Shown: positions 1 to 4,354 of the stretch, in pieces
Position numbering within the stretch: position 1 is the stretch's first letter
Layout of the letters: each line of letters opens with the position of its first letter
NCBI GenBank assembly: GCA_012797505.1
Contig: JAAZOZ010000183.1
Coordinates: 1 to 5,271 of the forward strand
From: Smithella sp.
GTDB lineage: Bacteria; Desulfobacterota; Syntrophia; Syntrophales; Smithellaceae
Direction: 5' to 3'
Length of the DNA: 5,271 nt
The notes under the pieces: model-generated
Database searches by the model: none
What the model saw: the letters and a program-made list of their open reading frames with translations, nothing else
Told to the model about the DNA's origin: nothing
Translations under genes and position numbers: made by a program

Positions 1-358
1 CATACCGGCATAGCTCCAGCAGATAACTTTCTTTTTCCACCAGGATTGCCTTATACCGGCCTTGGAAGACATGTCCCTCCTTTTGATGCATCCAATTGTA
101 TTTCTGCGTATAAACCCCATTGAGTTGACGCATGCCCTTCGACAGATTCCCATCCGGCGTCTCAATCAGGAGATGGTAATGATTGTCCATCAGGCAGAAG
201 GCGTGACACAACCAGTTAAATCGACTTACAACGCCGGATAATATTTTCAAGAAGGCTTCCCGGTCGGAATCCGAATAAAAGATGTCATTCTTCGCATTTC
301 CTCGCGTAGTTACATGATATACGGCATCGGGATATTCTATTCTAAGAGGTCGGGACAT
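1..358 (-). CDS. REP-associated tyrosine transposase (Y1/HUH, IS200-like), 3' part cut by window edge
   Basis: This encodes a single-strand DNA transposase of the Y1_Tnp/RAYT family, which cuts and joins REP-type hairpin DNA through a catalytic tyrosine. I translated it from the reverse complement because it has no stop inside the window; 119 codons are visible. It opens MSRPLRIEYPDAVYHVTTRG, the usual start of this family. The metal-binding HUH motif is H60-Y61-H62 in MDNHYHLLIET. The block HVFQGRYKAI lies at about residues 96-105. Y112 in SYLLELCRY is the likely nucleophile by position, which is inferred from family layout. The start ATG (358-356) has AGGAG six bases upstream (365-369). It lies 55 bp downstream of the PHP gene on the same strand. 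By eye its codons are more AT-rich than those of the PHP gene, which fits acquired DNA. Known relatives are often about 160-240 aa, so a third or more may be missing. The family call is secure; its DNA target is not shown. Confidence 0.93.
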   Translation of the reverse strand, partial: MSRPLRIEYPDAVYHVTTRGNAKNDIFYSDSDREAFLKILSGVVSRFNWLCHAFCLMDNHYHLLIETPDGNLSKGMRQLNGVYTQKYNWMHQKEGHVFQGRYKAILVEKESYLLELCRY

Positions 359-413
359 GCTCGACTCCTACATCATTAAACAATTGACCGGTTATCATAA
401 ATATACTGATATT

Positions 414-1055
414 TCAAGACCTGACCCCAGTGACGTTGCCCGCGCGAATTTCACGGATAAAATCGTCCTCGTTGCGCACAGGATTTTCAAAAACCGTCAC
501 ACAGGAGCCGACCTGAAGGATCTTGTGGGCGTCGCTTCCTCCCGTGCCCGGAATTTTCAACTCTTCCATCGCCCGGCGGACTTTTTTCATGGCCGCCTCA
601 CCGTGGTCCGGGTGACAAAGTTCGATGGCGTCCAGCTTCAGTTGATTCACCCGGTCTCCCGCTCCGTAGTAATGGGATTTCCCGCCGCGCGCCAGTTTGT
701 AGGGATGCGCGGCAATGACAATGCCGCCTTCCTCATGAACCGTGTGGACGAGCTCAGCGGCTGGGCATTCTTTTGTCAGGCTGCGCGAAAGGCCGAAAAC
801 CAGAAATTCACCTTCGGAGCGGTGGGAGGCGTCAAACGTGTTGATTTCCTGTCCGTTGATCAGGAGCATGCCCCGTTCGGCGGCAATGTCCCGAAGCCTC
901 CCGAATTCTGCATCCGGCCAGCGCATGCCGTGTTCGGTGAGGGCGAATCCGGAAAGCCCGGCGCTTGCGGCCTGTCCGACCAGATCCTCGTATTCGATAA
1001 AGGAACAGCCGGAGTATCTGCGGGTATGAATGTGAAGATCAAAGGCAATCATCAT
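414..1055 (-). CDS. PHP-domain metal-dependent phosphoesterase
   Basis: This is a 213-aa soluble protein of the PHP family (polymerase and histidinol phosphatase fold), which hydrolyses phosphoesters with a small metal cluster. The substrate cannot be told from the sequence. The PHP motifs appear in order, numbered from the ATG at 1055: DLHIHT (6-11, ligands H8 and H10), TEHG (40-43, where TDHG/D is common), GQE with E70, AAHPY with H117, and GGSDAH (172-177, ligands D175 and H177). The length fits a stand-alone PHP protein with no polymerase domain. Start choice: two adjacent ATGs (1055 and 1052) sit just before the first motif. A longer reading from a TTG at 1082 would add nine residues, but that codon lies at the end of the repeat element and lacks a ribosome site. 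No good Shine-Dalgarno is visible for the ATGs either. The gene follows the amphi-Trp gene on the same strand with a repeat element between, so its promoter is unclear. Confidence 0.88.
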   Translation of the reverse strand: MMIAFDLHIHTRRYSGCSFIEYEDLVGQAASAGLSGFALTEHGMRWPDAEFGRLRDIAAERGMLLINGQEINTFDASHRSEGEFLVFGLSRSLTKECPAAELVHTVHEEGGIVIAAHPYKLARGGKSHYYGAGDRVNQLKLDAIELCHPDHGEAAMKKVRRAMEELKIPGTGGSDAHKILQVGSCVTVFENPVRNEDDFIREIRAGNVTGVRS

Positions 1056-1132
1056 CGGGCTACGGCGTAAACGCAGCGCCAATTTTGACGCTGTCGTAAC
1101 AAGTCCCCATTGCAGTTATTTCCACTCTCTCT

Positions 1133-1159
1133 GTCATTCCCGCGCAGGCGGGAATCCAG
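1133..1159 (+). repeat. REP-type hairpin repeat (also fits the dRS3 consensus)
   Basis: This is a 27-bp repeat of the form GTC-stem-loop-stem-CCAG. The stem is ATTCCCGC (1136-1143) paired with GCGGGAAT (1148-1155) around the loop GCAG, a perfect 8-bp hairpin. Positions 1136-1155 fit the pattern ATTCCC-N8-GGGAAT, known as dRS3 in Neisseria, where it is a target for repeat-associated phage integration. Similar repeats occur in other proteobacteria, so no Neisseria origin is implied. It forms one arm of an inverted pair with 1221-1242. Confidence 0.85.
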
Positions 1160-1220
1160 ACCTCGTTCCTGCGCAGCCTGCCCTCGGGAAGTCGGGGGCG
1201 GGGAACCAGTTCCCTTATTA

Positions 1221-1242
1221 CTGGATGCCGGCCAGGCATGAC
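1221..1242 (-). repeat. REP-type hairpin repeat, short form, inverted partner
   Basis: Read on the minus strand this 22-bp unit begins GTCAT and ends ATCCAG, like the three other units in the window. Its stem is shortened to ATGCC pairing with GGCAT around a five-base loop, so it looks eroded by about five bases. It faces the repeat at 1133-1159, giving a BIME-like head-to-head pair. Confidence 0.75.
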
Positions 1243-1275
1243 GAAAAGGAGCAAAAGTGACTTTCCGCGAAGGGA

Positions 1276-1500
1276 TCAATTTTTGTTGGTCCACTTGATC
1301 TGAAACTCAATTTCTTCGTTTTTCCCCTCCCGTTCATGTTCCACATTAAATGTGGCGCGGGACGGAACCGATATTCGTTCTCCGGCAATCGTGATGATGA
1401 AGCGCTTGCCGTTTTCCAGCGCATCGGCCAGACGGCGAAGCTTGGCGGCGAATTCGGCCACCGGATAGGTTTTTTCAAGATCACGGGATTTCTTTTTCAT
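1276..1500 (-). CDS. amphi-Trp domain-containing small protein
   Basis: This is a 74-aa protein matching the amphi-Trp domain family, small proteins of unknown function named for an amphipathic strand pattern that ends in tryptophan. Visible signs are a basic N-terminus (MKKKSRDLEKTY), then a helical segment, AEFAAKLRRLADALENGK (about residues 15-32). Then come beta-strand-like stretches FIITIAGERISVPSRATFNV (34-53), and an alternating acidic/hydrophobic end, EIEFQIKW, with the tryptophan at residue 70. Almost the whole protein is this domain, as is usual for the family. The start ATG (1500-1498) is fixed by AAAGGAGA at 1507-1514, about six bases upstream. It has no signal peptide or membrane segment, so it is probably cytoplasmic. 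Its TGA stop (1278-1276) is formed by the end of the repeat element, so the last residues may have been altered by insertion. It is divergent from the acyl-CoA ligase gene. Confidence 0.85.
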   Translation of the reverse strand: MKKKSRDLEKTYPVAEFAAKLRRLADALENGKRFIITIAGERISVPSRATFNVEHEREGKNEEIEFQIKWTNKN

Positions 1501-1521
1501 GGCAAGTCTCCTTTCGGATGA

Positions 1522-1550
1522 GGATTAGCCTTAGAAGGAGCAGCTGTCAA
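1522..1550 (-). promoter_or_regulatory. possible promoter of the amphi-Trp gene
   Basis: On the minus strand a perfect -35 box TTGACA (1550-1545) is followed after 17 bp by TAATCC (1527-1522), a poor -10 match. A start from here would leave a leader of about 15-20 bases, just enough for the AAAGGAGA ribosome site at 1514-1507. The -35 is convincing; the -10 is weak. Confidence 0.3.
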
Positions 1551-1762
1551 GAAGTAGTGCGGGTCTTTAACCCGCTTTGGTGGACGGTATATGGTGGATG
1601 GTTGCAGGGAACGGTTTCATCCGGCATTCGCCGGACTTGCGACTGTTGCCTGCCTGGACGAAGGACGCGGTGAAAAATAAAAGTCTAAGTATTCGAAATA
1701 GCATGAGATATGAAATCTTTTCCCTTGCGGGAACAATATTTTATGGTATTTACTAAAAAAAA

Positions 1763-1788
1763 TTGATAATAGGTCAAGAAATTATCAA
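1763..1788. promoter_or_regulatory. perfect inverted repeat, candidate operator upstream of the acyl-CoA ligase
   Basis: TTGATAAT (1763-1770) and ATTATCAA (1781-1788) are exact reverse complements separated by 10 bp. The site lies in the AT-rich promoter region, about 135 bp before the ligase start. The form suits binding by a dimeric repressor or activator with half sites nearly two helical turns apart. It could also be an RNA hairpin if transcription starts upstream. Which regulator binds, if any, cannot be read from the window. Confidence 0.45.
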
Positions 1789-1823
1789 CGCTTTGTTTTT
1801 GTTTTTATCATTAAAATAAACTT

Positions 1824-1896
1824 GGAGGAGGGATTACTGAAGATTAATCACCAGCAAGACCGCAGGATATTGTTTGCTTCATTCAAAACGTCTTAA
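1824..1896 (+). promoter_or_regulatory. strong orphan Shine-Dalgarno with possible 19-codon leader peptide
   Basis: GGAGGAGGG (1824-1832) is as strong a ribosome site as the one used by the ligase, yet no ATG or GTG lies at a working distance. A CTG at 1837, four bases after it, opens a 19-codon frame (LKINHQQDRRILFASFKTS) ending in TAA at 1894-1896. That stop is 25 bp before the ligase ATG. This could be a leader peptide or a standby ribosome site. Equally it could be a chance purine run or the remnant of an older start. The CTG start makes the peptide doubtful. Confidence 0.25.
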
Positions 1897-1906
1897 CACC
1901 AAAATG

Positions 1907-1913
1907 AGGAGGG
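1907..1913 (+). promoter_or_regulatory. ribosome binding site of the acyl-CoA ligase
   Basis: AGGAGGG lies eight bases before the ATG at 1922. It fixes that ATG as the start, in preference to the in-frame TTG at 1874, which has no ribosome site and would add 16 residues unlike the family. Confidence 0.85.
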
Positions 1914-1921
1914 AAGTTAAA

Positions 1922-3622
1922 ATGGCTGGAGAAGTATCGTATGCGTCGAAACCGTGGTTAAAATCTTACGACAAGGGTGTTCCTGAAAAAATTCAATACG
2001 AAGAAATCTGCATGCCCGACATTCTGGACAGAAGCGCTGCCCAAAACCCGGATCGCATGGCGCTGAATTTCCAGGGCTACACCATGACTTACAAAGAGTT
2101 GAAAGACATGGTGGACCGGTTCGCCACCTATCTTGCCGGCGTAGGCGTCAAAAAAGGCGATGCCGTGGCCATCATCCTGCCCAACATGATTCCCACCGTT
2201 GTCGCCTATTATGCCATCCAGAAGCTGGGTGGCATTGTCGTTTTAAACAACCCCACCTATTCCGACAGGGAACTGGAGCACCAGCTCAACGATTCCGGCG
2301 CCAAAATCATGATCATCATCGACCTGCTGGCCAACCGGATGATCGATTTAAGGCCCAAAACAAAAGTGAAGCAGATTATTATCACCTCCATCGGCGACTA
2401 TCTGCCTTTCCCGGTCAATCTTCTCTTCCCGCTGGTCGGCAAGAAAAAAGGCCTGCTGCCGGCAAAACCCATCAAACCGGCCAATGACGTGTTTCGATGG
2501 AAGGACTGCATCGCGAAATCGCAGCCCAACCCGCCCAAAGTAAAACTGACGTTTGACGATACGGCCATGTACCAGTACACCGGCGGTACGACCGGCGTTT
2601 CCAAGGGCGTCATCCTGACGCACGGCAACATCAGCAAGCAGGTGCAGCAGATTCGCGCCTGGTTCCCGAAGTTTGCCGGAACCTACAATGTCAACCTGGG
2701 CGCGCTTCCCTTCTTCCATGTTTTCGGCATGTCCTGCGCGATGAATTTCTCCGTTATCCAGGGATGGGGCGATATCCTGATTCCCAAACCGCAGCCGGAG
2801 CCTCTTCTGGAAGCGATTCGCAAGTTCAGGCCCAACTTCGCCGCGCTGGTTCCGACCATGTTTATCGGTATGCTGAATCATCCAAAAATGAAGACCACCG
2901 ATATGACCTGCTTCAAAGGCTTCTTTTCCGGCAGCGCCCCGCTGCCGGTGGAAGTGATTCATGATTTTGAAAAAACGGCAGGATCGGTCATCTGTGAAGG
3001 GTTTGGCATGACGGAAACCACGCCGGTGACCCATACCAATCCATTCGAAGGCATCCGGAAAATCGGTTCGATCGGCCTCCCCGTATCGGATACCGAATGC
3101 CGCATCGTCGATCTGGATAAAGGCGAAACGGATATGCCCGTCGGCGAACCGGGCGAACTCATTATCCGCGGCCCGCAGGTGACCAAAGGCTACCTCAACA
3201 AACCGGAAGAAACCGCCGGCCTGCTCAGAGACGGATGGTGCTATACGGGCGACATCGCCACAATGGACCAGGACGGCTATTTCTACATCGTCGACCGCAA
3301 AAAAGACATGATCATCAGCGGCGGGTTCAACGTCTATCCCCGGGACATTGATGAAGCGTACTATGAACACCCGAAGGTTATGGAAGCCTGCGCCATCGGC
3401 ATTCCGGATGCAAAACGGGGAGAAAACGTCAAGCTGTTCATCGTACTGAAAGAAGGGGAAACGGCGACGGCCGAAGAGATGATTGAATACGGCAAGTCGA
3501 AACTGGCCACCTACAAGCTGCCCACGGAAGTCGAGTTCCGCAAGGAACTGCCGAAATCCACCGTCGGCAAGGTTCTGCGCAAAGAACTGAGAGCGGAAGA
3601 GCTGGCCAAGCGCAAGAAATAG
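1922..3622 (+). CDS. long-chain-fatty-acid--CoA ligase (FadD-like, AMP-forming)
   Basis: This is a 566-aa cytoplasmic or membrane-associated enzyme of the ANL superfamily. It joins a fatty acid to CoA with ATP, through an acyl-AMP intermediate, giving AMP and pyrophosphate. The length is close to that of E. coli FadD. The core motifs are all intact: the P-loop YTGGTTGVSKGVILTH (219-234), GFGMTETTPVT (360-370) with E365, and YTGD (441-444) with ribose-binding D444. The hinge region VDRKKDMIISGG starts at 457, with R459. The C-terminal KSTVGKVLRKEL holds the catalytic lysine K550. The stretch DYLPFPVNLLFPLVGKKKG (about 159-177) resembles long-chain ligases rather than acetyl-CoA synthetases. 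It is monocistronic by layout, divergent from the amphi-Trp gene and convergent with the stress-protein gene, and ends at a strong terminator. Chain length is not certain: medium-chain, branched or aromatic acids remain possible, since anaerobic degraders carry many paralogues. Confidence 0.93.
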   Translation: MAGEVSYASKPWLKSYDKGVPEKIQYEEICMPDILDRSAAQNPDRMALNFQGYTMTYKELKDMVDRFATYLAGVGVKKGDAVAIILPNMIPTVVAYYAIQKLGGIVVLNNPTYSDRELEHQLNDSGAKIMIIIDLLANRMIDLRPKTKVKQIIITSIGDYLPFPVNLLFPLVGKKKGLLPAKPIKPANDVFRWKDCIAKSQPNPPKVKLTFDDTAMYQYTGGTTGVSKGVILTHGNISKQVQQIRAWFPKFAGTYNVNLGALPFFHVFGMSCAMNFSVIQGWGDILIPKPQPEPLLEAIRKFRPNFAALVPTMFIGMLNHPKMKTTDMTCFKGFFSGSAPLPVEVIHDFEKTAGSVICEGFGMTETTPVTHTNPFEGIRKIGSIGLPVSDTECRIVDLDKGETDMPVGEPGELIIRGPQVTKGYLNKPEETAGLLRDGWCYTGDIATMDQDGYFYIVDRKKDMIISGGFNVYPRDIDEAYYEHPKVMEACAIGIPDAKRGENVKLFIVLKEGETATAEEMIEYGKSKLATYKLPTEVEFRKELPKSTVGKVLRKELRAEELAKRKK

Positions 3623-3677
3623 GCGTCTGTTCCTGAAAATTGATGAACTGGTAAAAAGTCGATTTCGGCACCTTTTC

Positions 3678-3704
3678 GTCATACCGGCGAAGGCCGGTAT
3701 CCAG
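3678..3704 (+). repeat. REP-type hairpin repeat
   Basis: This is a 27-bp unit beginning GTCAT and ending ATCCAG. The stem ATACCGGC (3681-3688) pairs perfectly with GCCGGTAT (3693-3700) around the loop GAAG. It has the same architecture as 1133-1159 but a different stem sequence. Confidence 0.85.
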
Positions 3705-3720
3705 TAGGTACAGTGGGTTA

Positions 3721-3746
3721 TGGACCCCGGCCTTCGCCGGGGTGAC
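3721..3746 (-). repeat. REP-type hairpin repeat, inverted partner
   Basis: On the minus strand this 26-bp unit begins GTCAC and ends GTCCA. Its stem ACCCCGGC pairs with GCCGGGGT around GAAG. Compared with its partner at 3678-3704, the stem has changed on both arms at the same pairs (TA to CC against TA to GG), so pairing is kept. Together they make a head-to-head REP pair. Confidence 0.85.
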
Positions 3747-3783
3747 GGCTCGAATTACTTTTTACGAGACCGTCAAAATTAAC

Positions 3784-3820
3784 AAAAAAAGGCTTGCCCC
3801 GGCGGGGCAAGCCTTTTTTT
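3784..3820. terminator. bidirectional intrinsic terminator
   Basis: GGCTTGCCCC (3791-3800) pairs perfectly with GGGGCAAGCC (3804-3813) around a three-base loop. Seven A's precede the stem and seven T's follow it, so it works on both strands. It serves the convergent ligase gene (stop at 3622) and the stress-protein gene (stop at 3836, 15 bp away). Confidence 0.95.
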
Positions 3821-3835
3821 ACAGTCGGCTGTTGT

Positions 3836-4231
3836 TTATTTTACGGAGACTACCGGACAGGAGGACTGCAGGATGATATACTGGGCATTGGACCCGAACA
3901 GAAGCTTGCCGACTTTGGATTTTTTCTCTATGCCGATAATGATCTCATCCACTTTCTGGTCTTCCGCGAATTCTACGATATCTTCCCCGGGGGTGAGGCC
4001 CCGCACCAGAATATGGGTTTCGCATTCTATCCCTTCGGCATCCATCGTTTCCTTGACATAGGCGAGGTGCTTTTCAACTTTGTCCAGGTCCCTGCGCTCC
4101 TTCTCCGATACCCGTTCCATGGAGCAGGCAACATACAGAGAAGCGTTAAAAGCTTTGGCGTGTTTTTTCGCCACTTCGAGCACCGCCCGATCGACGTCCA
4201 ACCCTCCGACATATGCGACTAAAATTTTCAT
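3836..4231 (-). CDS. universal stress protein (UspA family), single domain
   Basis: This is a 131-aa cytoplasmic protein of the Usp alpha/beta fold, a family that binds nucleotides and supports survival under stress. It begins with the typical first strand, KILVAYVGG, and ends with the typical last strand, CPVVSVK. The ATP-binding signature G-x2-G-x9-G-S is present in altered form as GIEKKSKVGKLLFGS (100-114). The second glycine is a lysine. The acidic residue usually found after the first strand (VDGS in many members) is absent, the segment reading YVGG. Nucleotide binding may therefore be weak or changed, which is inference. The ATG (4231-4229) follows a run of seven G's (4242-4236) that likely serves as ribosome site. 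It has its own promoter at 4300-4328 and a terminator just beyond its stop, so it is a stand-alone transcript. Confidence 0.92.
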   Translation of the reverse strand: MKILVAYVGGLDVDRAVLEVAKKHAKAFNASLYVACSMERVSEKERRDLDKVEKHLAYVKETMDAEGIECETHILVRGLTPGEDIVEFAEDQKVDEIIIGIEKKSKVGKLLFGSNAQYIILQSSCPVVSVK

Positions 4232-4299
4232 TATTCCCCCCCGTCCTTCCCGTTGAGTATGGATTTTGTGAACACATTCTCTGATTTTTGTTTGGACGG

Positions 4300-4328
4300 A
4301 GTATAAGAAAAACAGTTTATAATGTCAA
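4300..4328 (-). promoter_or_regulatory. near-consensus sigma-70 promoter of the universal stress protein gene
   Basis: On the minus strand a perfect TTGACA (4328-4323), a 17-bp spacer and TATACT (4305-4300) form a near-ideal housekeeping promoter. It would give a leader of about 60 bases before the ATG at 4231. An imperfect inverted repeat, AAGAAAAACAG (4305-4315) against CTGTTTCTT (4330-4338), overlaps the whole -35/spacer area. It could be an operator, or a weak terminator for the upstream MFS gene. Confidence 0.82.
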
Positions 4329-4354
4329 TCTGTTTCTTAAGCGGGAGGCCTGTT

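Larger units (their letters stand above)
1085..1279 (-). repeat. MITE-like repeat element, copy 1 (two inverted REP hairpins with related terminal repeats)
   Basis: This 195-bp non-coding unit fills the gap between the PHP and amphi-Trp genes. It runs from TTGACGCTGTCGTAACAAGT (1085-1104) to a TCAA end at 1276-1279. It contains two hairpin repeats in inverted orientation (1133-1159 and 1221-1242) and an inner 61-bp spacer. The left end matches the reverse complement of the right end of the copy at 3640-3776 in 17 of 20 bases, and the four bases outside (AATT) also match. In reverse complement, the block GCTCCTTTTCGTCAT (1238-1252) matches 3668-3682 in 14 of 15. The copies are therefore homologous and lie in opposite orientations. 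The spacer also holds a perfect small inverted repeat, GGGAAC-CA-GTTCCC, at 1201-1214. No protein is encoded, so any movement would need an enzyme supplied in trans. The exact outer limits are uncertain by a few bases. Confidence 0.75.
1501..1921. other. divergent intergenic region between amphi-Trp gene and acyl-CoA ligase
   Basis: These 421 bases hold no convincing protein gene of normal size. The left part (1501-1680) is mixed in composition and carries two short perfect hairpins. They are GCGGGT-CTTTA-ACCCGC at 1559-1575 and TCCGGC-ATTC-GCCGGA at 1620-1635; neither has a T tail, so neither is an obvious terminator. A small hairpin TTCCC-TTGC-GGGAA lies at 1720-1733. The right part (about 1675-1825) is strikingly AT-rich and should hold the ligase promoter. 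It includes the inverted repeat at 1763-1788. TTGTTT (1794-1799) and TAAACT (1817-1822), spaced by 17 bp, are a weak promoter candidate. Confidence 0.6.
3640..3776 (+). repeat. MITE-like repeat element, copy 2 (two inverted REP hairpins inside terminal inverted repeats)
   Basis: This 137-bp non-coding unit starts 18 bp after the ligase stop. Its ends are imperfect terminal inverted repeats: TTGATGAACTGGTAAAAAGT (3640-3659) matches the reverse complement of 3757-3776 in 16 of 20 bases, including an exact GTAAAAAGT/ACTTTTTAC. Inside are two facing hairpin repeats (3678-3704 and 3721-3746) separated by 16 bp. It is the inverted relative of 1085-1279 and lacks most of that copy's inner spacer. 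No clear target-site duplication is seen at its edges. Transcribed as part of the ligase mRNA, it would fold into two strong hairpins, or one long one, before the terminator. Confidence 0.78.

Noticed and set aside
357..1070. 237-codon plus-strand frame opposite the PHP gene
   Set aside because: The opposite strand carries the full ordered PHP motifs, and this frame shows no family features.
1052..1294. 80- and 64-codon minus-strand frames across the gap between PHP and amphi-Trp genes
   Set aside because: They are translations of the repeat element (for example IPACAGMTE is the usual reading of this hairpin repeat) and not proteins.
1604..1653. Possible integron attC-like structure around the TCCGGC hairpin
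   Set aside because: The outer arms GCAGG/CCTGC are too short and no attC core sites (GTTRRRY) are properly paired.
1874..1921. TTG start giving the ligase 16 extra residues
   Set aside because: It has no ribosome site, whereas the ATG at 1922 has AGGAGGG at good spacing and the family-like N-terminus follows it.
2348..3682. 444-codon open frame on the minus strand opposite the acyl-CoA ligase
   Set aside because: It lies antisense to a gene with every family motif intact, has no ribosome site or recognisable domain, and its arginine/phenylalanine-rich composition is typical of an antisense shadow.
1133..3746. CRISPR array
   Set aside because: The repeats are palindromic, in inverted pairs and far apart, without regular spacers or cas genes; they are REP-type units.
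3794..4222. 142-codon plus-strand frame
   Set aside because: It starts inside the terminator stem and is antisense to the universal stress protein.
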